In this document: one piece after another, positions 11,501 through 22,963 of the stretch
How positions within the stretch are numbered: the first letter of the stretch is position 1
How the letters are laid out: the number at the start of each line of letters is the position of its first letter
Assembly: GCF_000006565.2 (NCBI RefSeq)
Contig: NC_031478.1
Coordinates: 2,587,874-2,651,873, forward strand
Length of the DNA: 64,000 bases
Source: Toxoplasma gondii ME49
Taxonomy: Eukaryota > Apicomplexa > Conoidasida > Eucoccidiorida > Sarcocystidae
Direction of reading: 5' to 3'
Translations under genes and position numbers: made by a program
Notes under the pieces: generated by a model
What the model saw: the letters and a program-made list of their open reading frames with translations, nothing else
Database searches by the model: none
What the model was told of the DNA's origin: nothing

Positions 11501-14500
11501 GGAAAGCCTTTCTGCATTTGAGCGTCTCGTTTCCAGGCGTTTGCGTGACTCTGCGACAGCGGCGGCGCCTGCGCATTCGCCTTTTTGCTCTCTCTCTTAT
11601 TCGCAGAAGCGTTCTCCTCCCGGGCCGCGACAGCTGAGCCGCCCTCTTCCTTGACTCTCTGTGCGTCCTTCGACACCGGCGCCTCGTCTAGTCCGTTCGA
11701 GACGCGCTTCTCGTCCATGGCGTCGCCCACCCCCGACGACTGAGGTGTCGAGACACCCGAAGAGCCGTCTTCGCGGCGGCCCGCAGAGGTGCTCTCGCTC
11801 GACCGGAAATTCCCCGCGTTCGCGTGCGCCGCCGAGTCGGTCGGTTCCCTCTGCTCCGCCTCCTCGTCCCGCCGCGAGCCCTTGGGGCCGCTCGCGGTGT
11901 ACGGACACCCGGGGTCCTTCGTACCGCTCGCGCCATCTCCCGCAAAGAGCGCCCGTGTCTGGCGCAGCGAAGACTGCGGAAGACGCGAGGCGAAGCGCGA
12001 GGAAGGCACAAACGCGTTTTCGGACAGAGACGCAGAGTGGTGGGGGCGACACAGCAAACGGTCGAGCCAGAGACGCCCGCCTCGGCCTCTGCGCCGCACG
12101 ATGCGACAAGAGGGGAGTGCGAGGGCGGAGCTGTCGTTCAAGAAGGCCGGGGGCGGGGGAACGAGAGAAGGCGGCAGCGGCGAAGTTGCGGAAGAGAGAG
12201 AAGACAAGTACGCAAAGGTCGAGGCAGGCGGAAAGAAACACGGCCGTAAGTGACGGTTCCCTGAAAACAGGAATGCTCCACAGACAAAAAGATGCGGACA
12301 ACATGTAGACCGACGCCAGCGAGACACACACACACACACTGTGCAAACGCGCCTGCATGCGCATGCGCCGTAGCTGAAAGATGGCGCATGCAGAAACATG
12401 ACGAGAAAACACTGTGTCCCTCCTTTTTCCCCGAGCGCGACTTTTTCCTCAAGTCCGGATGTGTGCAGAGGTGACTGTCGACTTCTTTCGTGGATGCCCG
12501 CCGTCGTGCTCTTCTCTACTTGATTTCTTCCCTCGTTCTCTTTCTGATCACTTTTTCGAAAACGCGTTTTCTCCAGAAACTCCCTTTCTCTGCCCGCCGA
12601 ACGTGAGGCCGTCAGCGTTTTCGCACCTCTGCTCCACGTAACCCACGGCGGCGACCCGTCTCCGAGGATTTCGTCGACTTGTTGCGCGCCTTCGCGCATG
12701 GCACACTCGTCTTCTTCCAGCTCCCTCTTCTTCCTCTCCGCCTCTGAGGCGCTCCTGTCGCCGTCCTGTCGAGCCTTGCGGGCGTCCGTCTCCGGCGCAG
12801 CTTCCGCCTCCTTCCGCCCCGTCTCTTCGACACGCCTGTCTCCGGAGACACCACCGCGCCCCCGCTCTTCTTTTTCGCCCGACCCCACAGCGCTTCCCTG
12901 GTCGAGTCCTCCCGCGACGGAGCTCGAGCGATCTTTTCTTCGCGCCGAAGAAGAGGACGAAACGGCAGAAGCGGAGGGAAAAGAGGAAGATGAGACAGAC
13001 ACCGGAGCTGTCGGCTGGTGTGTGTCGGCAGAAGCGCGGAGACGCGCAGCAGCCTCTTCTCTGCACGCTCTCGACGCTTGGTTTCTCTTTTCGCTCGCCG
13101 CATGTCGGCGACTCTTCTCGCCCTTGGAAGTCAGCCGCTCGCGGAACGCATCCCACAGCGGGTGGTGGTAGAGCGGATCGGAAATCTCGAAACGCATCTG
13201 GTCGAAAGCCATGAACTGGACCTGAACGCAAACAGGAGACTCGAGACGCTCTCCAACATGGCTATCTCAAACGTACCGCATCGACATACACACACAAACA
13301 CGTACGTAAATATACATACATACATATATATATGCATGGAGACATTTGTGAAGAGAGCGACAGAGAGATGCAGGTCGAGAGCTACGCTAACACAGACACA
13401 ACCAACGAGCTGTAAACAGACGTATCTGCACATGGGGGGACCTGGCGAGAGACAGATACAGATCGACAGGTGAAAACCAGGCAGAAGTGGAGAGCAACGG
13501 ACACACGCACGCATGCAAAGAGGCATTCACCGACGAGACGCAGGAGTGTTGAGACATGCAGCTGAAGAGACAGGAGACACTCTGTCGATCTGCGCACCTC
13601 CAACAGTTGCTCCTTCTTTTCGTCGCGACTGCGCATGCGGCGAAGAAGGCGTTCAACGACTTTGATGTCCTCAAGAAGACGCTCCGCCCTCAGCAGCGTG
13701 TCTTTTCCAACTCGCTTCTGCTTCCTCAAAGTCATCTTCTCCCGACCTACTTGCTGCACAAAAAAAACGCAGGCAAAGACGGCACGCGTGGTCCCACTTC
13801 GGGTGTACATACCCCGCAACCCGCAGGCCTCCAAAAGCATCCTCTGCAGACACACCGGCTCAGAGGCCCTCAAGAGGATCTCGAGATCTCCGTGCGGATC
13901 CGCTGTTCGCTTCCCAGCGGATCCGCACGGAGAACGGTGAGAAACGAGACAGCGAAAAGAAGAGAAAAACCAGGAAAAGAAACATAAAGCAAACTTACTC
14001 GAGGTCGGAAGACAGCCAACGGGGAGACATCTGAGGGCGAGCACGGAGGCCAAAAGTGACGGAGAAGCGGTTTTCCGAGTTTCTGTCTCTTCTCCAGCCA
14101 GTACTGAAAAACGCAGCAAGAACAGCTCTTGCAAATCTGCAATCAGGGACGTCGCGATGCGAGAAGAAAGAAGTTCAGATGGTTCTTTCCACTAAAAACA
14201 AACACTGAATGCTCTCACAACAGTAAACACAATATAAAACGGCTGAACAGAGAGTCCATCACCCCCAAACGAATGTCTTGCGACCTGTAAAACACAAAAT
14301 CTCACACGCGCATGCGCTAGACCGAAACAGGCCTGGAAACCCACACCTGAGTGACCCTTTCAATCGATGCCTACGAAAATAAAAACGTATACGCATATAC
14401 GTAAATGCATGCGTGCAAGCATCCAGGAGTCTATATCGATCGTCTCCTCACAGCGGCAAGCAAGGTATTCAAAATGAGGACAGCTGTCTGCGGGCGGACA

Positions 14501-16661
14501 TACATGTTCCGGAATATATCTATATACATATATATATATATATATATTTATGTCCGTATCTCTCTGTCTACATATAGAGATGCATGTACACGTAGAAATA
14601 GACATCTTGAAATGCAGTGACCGAATGCCCGGTTGACTGCGCTCTTCGTGACCATCATACTGTGTGCATTGCGCATAGCGGTATCCAGCGTACAATTCGA
14701 AAACCACACAGAAACATCAATCTGTCGGATTTTCTCCCTGAAAAGCACGCATGTGAACAGAAGCGGATGTACCATGAGAACTTGTTTGACGAGAACAGGG
14801 TGGATTTTGAGCTTCAGGTCTTCTCTGGCGATGCGGACGGCGTCCTTTTGCGTGAGAGAGTGCTCGTTTCCGCCCTTGGCGTGGACCTCCTTTTCAAATG
14901 CGTCGACCATCTTGACAAAGGCTATTTCAGAAAGGAAAAGCTCGCCTTTCAGCTCGTTCGTCTCTGCAAGCTTCTCGCCGTCTTCATCTTCGCGGCGTCG
15001 CTTCGTTCGCCCCCCTCCGGCCTCGAAGAGCCGCCCCGGTCGACCCTCGGAACTTGCGCCAGCCTCCCCAGAAGACCCCTGCGAGGCACCGCGTTCGTTC
15101 TTCACCGCCTCGTCTCCGACTGTAAGCCGAACCTCGGCACTCTTGGCCATGTCAGCCTCCGCGGGCGTCTCCGAGTCGCCGAGAGTGAAGAGGTCGAGCG
15201 AGGAGCGAAGCGCAGGCGGCGCGAAGAGCGCCACACGTCGATTCAACTCTTCCACGAACAGCTCGTCTTCCTTCAACATGTCGTAGTGCACGAGAGATCC
15301 GTCGGGCAGCCGAAGGCCCGTAGGTCTGCAGAGAGCAAGCATTGGGTGCGGCCGAATTTGGCGTTTTTTGGGTGACGAATCAAGACCACGGCGGAGAGAA
15401 GAACGAGCGAAAGGAAGGACTCAGAGCGAGAACGGGTGGAGGAGAAGGCGAACAAGAAACCCTTGACCTTCGGAGCACCTCAAAGTCGGTTGTTCGCGGC
15501 CCCCCTCGACCTCCGCGAGCACCGACTCCCCTCAGGTGTTCGCACACCCGCTGCATCTCGTTCGCACGGCGAGACCGCGAGCAGTTAGGCAGTTTGTCTC
15601 GTCATTTTTTTTCACAAAGGACGGGAGCAGCTCAGGGCTCGTCGGTGTTGTCAACGCTCGTTCACTCCTCTCTACGCGCCGCAGACCGAACCCCCCACAG
15701 CCGGCTGTTTCTCGGCTTTTGCGCTTCCTCTTCGCTTTCCTTTCTTACTGGTCTCGGTGTTGGTCGAAGCGGATGTAATGGTCAGGGCGAACGAAGTCAG
15801 GGAGGTCCGCGTCGTGAGACTCTTCGATTTTTATCGGAGGCACAACGATCATCTTTTGCTTTCGCTTCTTCGCCGCTCCGCCCACGCCGGGCGCGCGGTG
15901 CGCAGCGCCGAGGGCGGCGACATCTTCTTCCACGAACTCCGTCGGCGAGAGGAAACCCAGCTGCACAGGGTCGATTCGCACTCCTTCTTCCTCCTGGAAA
16001 AACAGAACGCAAAACCACGGCGCGAGATACAAAGCCGACTGTTCCACCTCCCCTCCCCCCCCTCCCCCCCGGACGGCCTCTTCTCTTCGATTTCATTGTG
16101 AAAACGGTACAGTGCAACTGTCTGTGAGTCTTGCCGTTGCGGTGTATGTACATCCCGTGGCTGGCGCATGCGCAGACAGTCGCCAGTCCAGAGTGGCAGC
16201 TGTCTCCGTCGACGACTTCGCCGAAGCCGCGACGGACGGAGGCCGACGTAAGTGCGCGTCAGACTGGAGAAGCGACGGCGCGCAAGAGCCGTTTTTCTTT
16301 TTTCCGGTTTTCCCCTCACCGCGAGCTGCTCCAAGTCCTCGTATTTGCGGATGACAAAGAGGCGCTTGGTGGCGTCGACATGTCGGGTCCGGAGCTGGCG
16401 CTGCGGCGGCGGGAGGGAGGAGACAGCAGAGGCGGCGGTCGCGGAGAGGGAAACCTTGGCACCGCCCTTCCCGCTCGGCGCCCAAGTCTGCACGCGACTC
16501 GAGAGCGCAGAAGGCGAGGAGGGAGAAGAGGCGGACTGTTTGGCAGCGCTCGGCGGACCTGCCGACCCTCCCGCCTTCTCCTCTGCGGGGCGCGCAGAGA
16601 CTGAAGTGCGAACCGAGCTGACAGACGAGGCCGCCGCGCGCGACGGAGACGGAGGACTCAT
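8598..16661 (-). CDS. EPL1: Enhancer of polycomb-like protein (EPL1), NuA4-type HAT subunit
   Basis: Exons on the minus strand: 16661-16320, 15993-15749, 15325-14773, 14136-13999, 13753-13598, 13221-12638, 12130-11376, 11039-9571 and 9182-8598. They join in phase to 4827 nt (1608 aa). Family evidence follows the order known for EPL1/EPC proteins. A segment with PPIKIEE and PDFVRPDHYIRFDQ lies near residues 165-192. An acidic YDMLKEDELFVEELN block follows near 210. An LSEIAFVKMVDAFEKE helix lies near 340. YWLEKRQKLGKPLLRHFWP lies at 392-410, and a basic coiled segment (KMTLRKQKR, then ERLLRRMRSRDEKK) fills exon 5. An RRRGRGGRLWLDR motif lies at 685-697. In other eukaryotes EPL1 links the MYST acetyltransferase and ING subunit to the rest of NuA4 in the nucleus. 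The C-terminal half is Gly/Pro/Ala/Gln-rich and unconserved-looking. Uncertain points are the end of exon 3 (14773 or 14782) and the exon 6/7 junction; the latter needs a GTGGAG donor to keep phase. Confidence 0.83.
13311..13333. repeat. Short TA-rich microsatellite in EPL1 intron 5
   Basis: A short run of ACATACATATATATATGCATG lies in the intron 13222-13597 of the EPL1-like gene, the same kind of element as in neighbouring genes but shorter. Confidence 0.6.
13887..13933. repeat. Perfect 19-bp inverted repeat with 9-nt loop
   Basis: Left arm 13887-13905 and right arm 13915-13933 are exact reverse complements, each including GTGCGGATCCGC. The loop 13906-13914 is TTCGCTTCC. It sits inside the 245-nt intron 4 of the EPL1-like gene (13754-13998), about 65 nt from the donor, and would form a very stable hairpin in the transcript. 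A separate 12-bp palindrome, GATCTCGAGATC, lies at 13877-13888 and overlaps the start of the left arm by two bases. Confidence 0.9.
14513..14555. repeat. (TA)n microsatellite in EPL1 intron 3
   Basis: ATATATCTATATACATATAT leads into a (TA)n run in the intron 14137-14772 of the EPL1-like gene. Confidence 0.8.
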
Positions 16662-19600
16662 AGCGCGAGGCACAAAGGCGAACGAGCGACAGACGAAGGA
16701 GGAGACTCAGACCGCCGCTCTGCTCATCGTCGACAGAGCAGGGCCTGATTCGCTTCGCTGAGAGAGCACGGAGAGGCCGCGAGACAAACGAGTGAGAGCG
16801 AGAGACGAAGGGAGAAGACGCCTGTGCCGGCGGCGTCCTGACAGAGAGGAAGGACGACGCGACTACATTCCGAAGCGAGAAGAGACTTCGAGTGGAGAGG
16901 GAGACAGGTACGAAGGTCGACTTGCAGGGGCGAGAGGCGGAGACAGGAGGTGGAAGACGGCGAGACACTTGGAGAGCGAATCGGCAGACGACTCACACAG
17001 CTGCAGAACCTTGAAAGTCCCGCGCGACGCAGTTTCAAGGGACAGCCCCGTGTTTTCCTTAACGCGATTCGACGACAGAAAGCAGCTTTCCCTCTCTCTG
17101 CGTGCGTCGCTCCGCAGTTGCAGACGAGCTCGGCACGGGTGTATGTACAGGGCCAGGGAAGGCCGGAAGTGCGTTTCGCGAGGGGCGGGGGCGACAACGG
17201 AGAGCAGAGGGAAACAATGGAGACAAGCTCTAGAACGAAAGACGAGTCAACGCAGAGGTCGACACGTTGCATGTGACGCGCTCCACGTCCACGAAAGCAA
17301 TCCGCGACGCGCGGGAGAGCACCTCCGACGGAGGGGAGAGAAGCGCGCGAGGAACGAACGAAGCCGCGGGCCGGAAGGAGTCGCAGCCCCGACAAAAGAA
17401 GAAGTGGAGACAAATCCGCCGAGAGGGAGACACGGAGGCCAGCAGTCTGAGGAGACGAAAACGAAGAGAGAACTCGGCGGGGACGCTGCCAAACGCGGGG
17501 AGAAGAGAGGAGGAACAGACGGAAAACTGGGTCTGAGCAAGAAAAGTCAGAGACCAGTAGAGCAAGGCAGAAGAAAAGGGCGTCCGGACGATGCCGGCGA
17601 AACCGCCGAACTCAGGTGAAACAGCAGGAGACGCCAAATGCAGATGAAGGAACCTAGCGTCGGAAGGAAAGCGAAACGCAAGCGCCTTCCCTCTCGATCG
17701 GCTCCTCTTCGCGTCGGTCAGGAGGACATACACCGTACGCCTCCAGGCGGAGCTGGCGGGACGCTGACGCAAAAGGCCCAGAAGTCTCCGGAGGAACGAA
17801 CGCAGAGCTCTGGGTGAAAAGCCGGTAGGCAGCAGAAGGGAAAGCGTCTCCAGACAACAGCCTCCAGATGCTTTCTGTCTGCTGACATGCACACCGAGCG
17901 GCGAGACGAGTGTGCGTTGGTTGCCCGGCAGACCGCGAAGCCGCGTCCAGTCGGCGGACGGTTAACGGCGAGTCTTGGCACGAGAGCGCGCCGCTGCGTC
18001 CGTTGCTTTAGAGGAAGCAAGAGCGGGGAGGTCTATCGGCACAAAAAAAGAGGGGAAAACGCGACACTGGTGGGCGTCGTCTCATCCCCCGACCTGCGCG
18101 GAAACTAAGGTGCGACACGCGACTTCTGTCGACCCTCGATTGTTCTCTGAAACTGAGAAAACATGGAAACCCACCCGTCATCTCCTCGTGTGCAGACAGA
18201 GGGGTTCCTGCAAATCTGCAACGTCTGCCCTTCGCGTGACTTCGATGGGCACCGCTCCCCCTAGAATGTCTTAGACGCAACCACCCGGGGAGGCCGCCCG
18301 CGCTGCGCTCGCAGGCAACTGCTCGGCAATCAGTCTTCGATTCGTGGATCTCGCGGCGCCTGAGCTCCGAAAATGCCAGCCTCTGTTGCATGCTCCTTCC
18401 CTTTCTCCGTCTCACGAGTCCTCCCTCTACGGCGCCGTCTGTGATGCGCATCCGCCAGCGGAAACCCGTTCCTCGACCCCGTTAGGCCGCCTCATCACCC
18501 GCCAAAGAGCCGCATTCCCGCCGGTCGAAATGCCTCTTCTGTCAAGGAAACCACCTCGCTCGACAGTTTCTCTCTTCCTGGTTTCTCGACCTTCCGAGAG
18601 AAACGCGAGAGACGGCAAACAGCCCGCCCCCCACCAAGATGTGACGCCCGACCGCCTGGAGGTCACCCGCGTCGAGACATGCCGCTCGACCCGCCAAACC
18701 CGGGTGTACATACAGCTGCCGCGCGTCGCTCACGAGCCAAGTTGCGAGATCGAGTCAATATCGGCGGGGAATTTGCGAGACTCCTTCGCAAAAAACACAA
18801 GGGGACTTCGGGCCTGGAAACCCACCCTCTAGACGAATCGAGGGCGCGAAGAAGCTCGTTCGCGCTGCCGCCAGATCGCGACTAGCCTGAGATTCGGCTT
18901 ATATTCCGTTGCCCGTTCCGGAGCGCTTCGGAGGGGGTGCCCCGTGTGTCCAGAGAGGGGTTTTATAGAGAGGAAGAACGGGGTGCGCTCGGTGCTCCCA
19001 CGCGCAGACCGCGGGGGCGGCTTCCCGCGACTCAGGGGGATTTTTCGAGGAAACTGCTCGGACTCCCTTGCAGATTTGTCTGCGGAACGAAAGAGAAAAA
19101 CACAGAAAGAAAAGCGGCACGAAAAGCGCGGCGGAATCGCGAAGAAAAGGCGCTGTCCACGAGGAAAAAGTGGCGCGAGACGGGGAGTTTCGCCGCCACA
19201 GCAGGCAGCACAAACACCACCCAGCAACACCGCGTGCGCGCTCTCCAGGCGTCGCGATTTTTTCCAAGCCTCGCGAAAATGCAGACGGACCGAGTTCCCA
19301 CCCTCGTGCGTCCCACGTGCCCTTCTTTTCGCCCCCCCCCTTGGAAAAACAAGAAGCTGTAAACGCGCCGGCGCGAACCAGGGCCGCGACGGCGGAGAAA
19401 AATGCAATCTCCGAAAGGCGGCTCTCAATGGCACTGCGGAAAAAGAGCCGAAGAAGGCGAAATTTGCGCGTTGTCGAGACGTGGGTGGAGAGACCGCTCG
19501 AAAGACACAGTCGCTCTCGCCAAGAGGCCCTCGCGGCGGTCGCGATTCAAGGGCCTCTCTAGCACTGCCTGGGGTCGCCTCCAGAATTCAAATGAATGCG

Positions 19601-21033
19601 GTCCCGAAAATGCGAAGGACCCAAGATGAAGCGTGCTTTCGCGGAATTAAACACGTGCAGGAGTGTAGGTGCCTCCACGTGTGGCGGCACACCAAGATTG
19701 TGCGGCGACATGTAGACGGAACGTTCAGATTCGATGTCACAGACACAGTCCGTGAAAAGAAAATCGGTTAAGCGCTCCAGGCAGAGCACCCTCGTGAAGC
19801 GGCTGTTTGTCTCATCTTTTACTGAAAGGCGCGAGAGAACGGTGTGCGGGTCCAGGGTGGCGGTTACGATTCAGTAGGGATGTCGGTATCTACGTTAATG
19901 TGACAGCCGGGAGAAGACACAGGGGGATACCACATCTCGGAACGGGAGAGAACGCGGATGCCGCTCAACGTTGTCGTTTCTTCAGAGAAGTCTTCTGATC
20001 TGTCAGCACCAGGAAGATCCGAGAAATACCGTCAGAACCGTCCATCACCGGAGACAGCAGAATGTTGTTTATTTCCCTGCTCCGACAGTGCAACACGATA
20101 CAGATGAAGACGGTCGTCTCCAAACGCTGGAATCCAAACAAATATTCACAGATACTTATATATATTTATGTGGATGTGTTGATTTTTGCGCATCTTACTC
20201 TTTGAAAGGATACTTATTTATGAACCGCCACCCTGGTGTCTACTGGAGTTTAGATCTGGCAGCCGATCCGTGCCGTGGACCAATTTTGTAATGGCCCGCT
20301 GCTATCAAAGTGGAGCATGCCGCCGGGAAGGAAAGACATTCACAATCTATGCAGAGAGTCCTCGTCGAAGACACTCGATCAGGACACTGGCGAAAATGGG
20401 ATCTCAGACTGTAGGCAGCGCGTGCGCAGACGAGTGAAACTGTCTCGAGAGAATGTGGTGATGCACCGTGTTTGTCATGGTCAGTTGGCGGCATCATTGA
20501 AAGGGCAGATCTCGAGGATCTGCTTTGATGTCCTGTGACACTGTGAACTCTTTTACGCGGCTTCGGGGTCTTGAAAACTACACGGCGAGAAGCGAACTGG
20601 GAGCTTTTCCGTCGGATCCCCATACGCAGAGAGCCACCCAGAATGTGCAGGGAGCTTGGCAAACAGAGGCCGACACATATGGAAACAAGAACGTATCATT
20701 TGCTGTCCCTTCTTTACTAAGTGGAACATTTGATACCTAAATTGGCGACCAACTACAAGGCCAGGAGCCCTCAGCTAGGCACAGCCCCCGCCACCGGCTG
20801 TCAGACATGTCGACACGAGCAACTGTCCGGCGCGCAGAAGCATACGTCTTTCTGTCTGTCTGTGTCCTACGCAGAACTGAAAGACTGACGCGCGCCGACA
20901 GTCAAACAGGAGATAACAGAATGCCGAACAAGAAGGTCCGCGCGCAGACTTCGGCTGCATAGTTCTTCATTCTCTGTCTGCACATACGCAAGAGCCACAA
21001 AACTCGTACACCTACGCCCTCACGCATGCATCC

Positions 21034-21077
<44 letters not shown>

Positions 21078-21198
21078 TTTTTATGTAGTTCAGCACACAT
21101 GCCGATACACACGTATGAATGTGAAACACAGACGCAAGTCCCTATCAAAACCGACGTGTGGAAGCAGAAAGTGGAAATGTGACCGAAGAACGGATTAT
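16662..21198. other. 4.5-kb spacer upstream of EPL1; no supported gene
   Basis: The spacer lies between the EPL1 start codon (minus strand, 16661) and the mS25 stop codon (minus strand, 21199). The part next to EPL1 (to about 19.5 kb) is GC-rich and has overlapping open frames of 200-275 codons on both strands, none with a recognisable domain or convincing splice partners. It probably holds the EPL1 promoter and leader. From 19.6 kb it becomes more balanced in composition, and a (TA)n array occurs at 21036-21076. I did not find a gene. Confidence 0.5.
21036..21076. repeat. (TA)n microsatellite downstream of mS25
   Basis: An uninterrupted (TA)n run of about 40 bases, preceded by GCATGCATCC. 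It is in the 3' flank of the minus-strand mS25 gene. Confidence 0.85.
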
Positions 21199-22963
21199 TT
21201 AAAAGTTCTCTTTTTTCTGCAGGAACTTCTCGTAGATCTGCAGCTGCTGCCACTGCGCATCAACGTCCAGCAGGCGCTGCATGAGCTGGTGAGGGCTGTG
21301 ATACAGGCTCAGGTTCACTACATGAGAACCGTTTCCTTCTCCTGCAAAGCCACAAACATGCCAACAGTTCACTTTCAGGATTCACAAAAACGCACACACC
21401 CGAGTCTCCAAGTGCATACCTATACGGGCATCCACGTTTACAGACGCGTCACGTCAAACTTTAAGAATATAAAGTCCCCGTCCACATGTGTAAATACCTA
21501 CATCTCGCGACACTGAAGTCTCAGGAAGGTCGCCAGGAATATGCACACAGCAAGAAAAAGATGTAAGTACATTCAGCGAAAAACATTCTTCAGGAAAACT
21601 CATCTCCTTCAGCTTTCCTTCCCTTCACGCGTCTATGCAACAGCGAAACGGTGAGCGCGACGAAAGAGGCGAGAGAGAGAGAGAGACTGTTTCGGCTTCG
21701 TCGTCCCCCCAAAGATCTGCGCATGCACTGGCACCCGTCACAACGGCTTCGAGTGCCGTCTTAACGAGGTACATCTCTACCGAAACCGGGAGAAGCGCGC
21801 CCACATCGGCTGCATCTTTCACCATTCTTCTCTCGTTAACGTGTCTGGCTTCTATCGAAATCAAACTCTCGTTTGCCCCCCTCCCTCCCCCTCTTCTGCT
21901 GTGAACGGGTCGTTGACGCACCGAAGAAGAGCCGCACGGCTTCGGGCGCGAGTTGGGCTCCAGTCCGTGCAGGAGACACTGGAGCTGGAGTTGCGGTGGG
22001 GGACGGCGGGGCGCCGTCGCTTGCTCCAGGCACCTCACGCGCAGTCGCGTTCTCTGAAGCTTCGAAAATTTGAAGACTCAAATTGGGATTGTGGTACCGA
22101 ATACCAGGAAGGAAGAAAGTGCAGAAATCTCTGCGAGAAAAAAGAGAACCAACAAAGGCTCCAACGTAGCTGTTCTTCACCGCTCCCCACAAAAGGTGGA
22201 TCTGGCAGTTACGGCGAAAACAGATGGACATAAAAAAGCGCCTTGTCACAGTCTCTACAGGAACAGCCGACGGACTTGTACACACTGTGTTACATCCTTA
22301 CATACAGATATGAATATATATAAGCATGTGAGCATACACACTTACACAAACGAAGAGGGCTGTGGGCCTCTGCATTACAAATACCGAATAGATAGACATA
22401 CACACCCGGATATATATTTATATAGACAACAAGCGAAATACACAACCGTCCTGCAAGGTGTAACTGGACAACTCTGCATACACCCCCGACAGGTGAGCGA
22501 ACACCGCTTACACGTTCGCTGCTGTCTAGATTGAGAGAAACAGGAAGCATGGAAGACAACAAGTACGCAAACGAGTACGTTCTATCGCATGTATATCGCG
22601 TGGACGCAGTTGCATACACATCTCCCTTTCTCCCGACCAGTAGGTACAGGAGTATATGCGTATGTCAATATATTTATACATGTACATATACATACATATA
22701 TATATATATAGAGAGAGAGAGTTAGGCAGAGAAAGATTGATGTCGATGTGCAGCGGATTTTACGGGGGTCCACGAACGTTGGGAGTGTACAGAAAAGACC
22801 CGACACCTGGTCGATGGTGGATTCTTCAGTGAAGTGAGAGTACGTCTTACTTGACGAGTGCGTTTTCCTTGAGAGGCTTGCAAAGAAAAAACTCGACAGC
22901 TTTGATGTTTTGGAAGGTGCTCCCCGCGCCCAGGACGAGGCGCTCCAGTCGTCGCGCCGACAT
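21199..22963 (-). CDS. MRPS25: Mitochondrial ribosomal protein mS25 family (L51/S25/CI-B8 domain)
   Basis: Three exons on the minus strand: 22963-22851, 22130-21922 and 21341-21199; 465 nt, 154 aa, all phases consistent. Residues 1-38 begin MSARRLERLVLGAG and lead into a short strand-rich region. Exon 2 opens with DFCTFFLPGIRYHNPN, which fits the family signature in which a pre-helix aromatic run is followed by (I/L)PxIxYxNPxV; this is the best evidence. The third exon continues with VRLFFGEGNGSHVVNL and a helix, as expected for the last strands and helix of this thioredoxin-like fold. A Pro/Ala/Ser-rich insertion of about 35 residues (roughly 65-100) interrupts the domain. Family members are components of the mitochondrial small ribosomal subunit, so mitochondrial import is expected. 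mL43 and NDUFA2 share the fold, but the motif favours mS25. The gene is divergent from the coiled-coil gene starting at 24456. Confidence 0.78.
22300..22710. repeat. TA-rich tracts in mS25 intron 1
   Basis: Short TA tracts near 22306-22325 and a (TA)n run at about 22670-22710 ending in (GA)n lie in the first intron (22131-22850) of the minus-strand mS25 gene. The second is flanked by TACATGTACATATACATAC. Confidence 0.7.

Noticed and set aside
20150..20240. AT-rich stretch resembling a nuclear mitochondrial fragment
   Set aside because: Too short, and no mitochondrial gene frame could be read from it.
21233..21290. Plus-strand exon-like segment with TTTTCTGCAG acceptor and CTG/GTGAGG donor
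   Set aside because: Lies antisense to the last mS25 exon; no neighbouring plus-strand exons to join.
21690..21851. Possible extra mS25 exon (minus strand, open frame with VEMYLVKTALEAVV)
   Set aside because: It would need a 70-nt intron with a poor acceptor and has no good donor. Joining exon 2 straight to 21341 gives consistent phase and the expected end of the domain.
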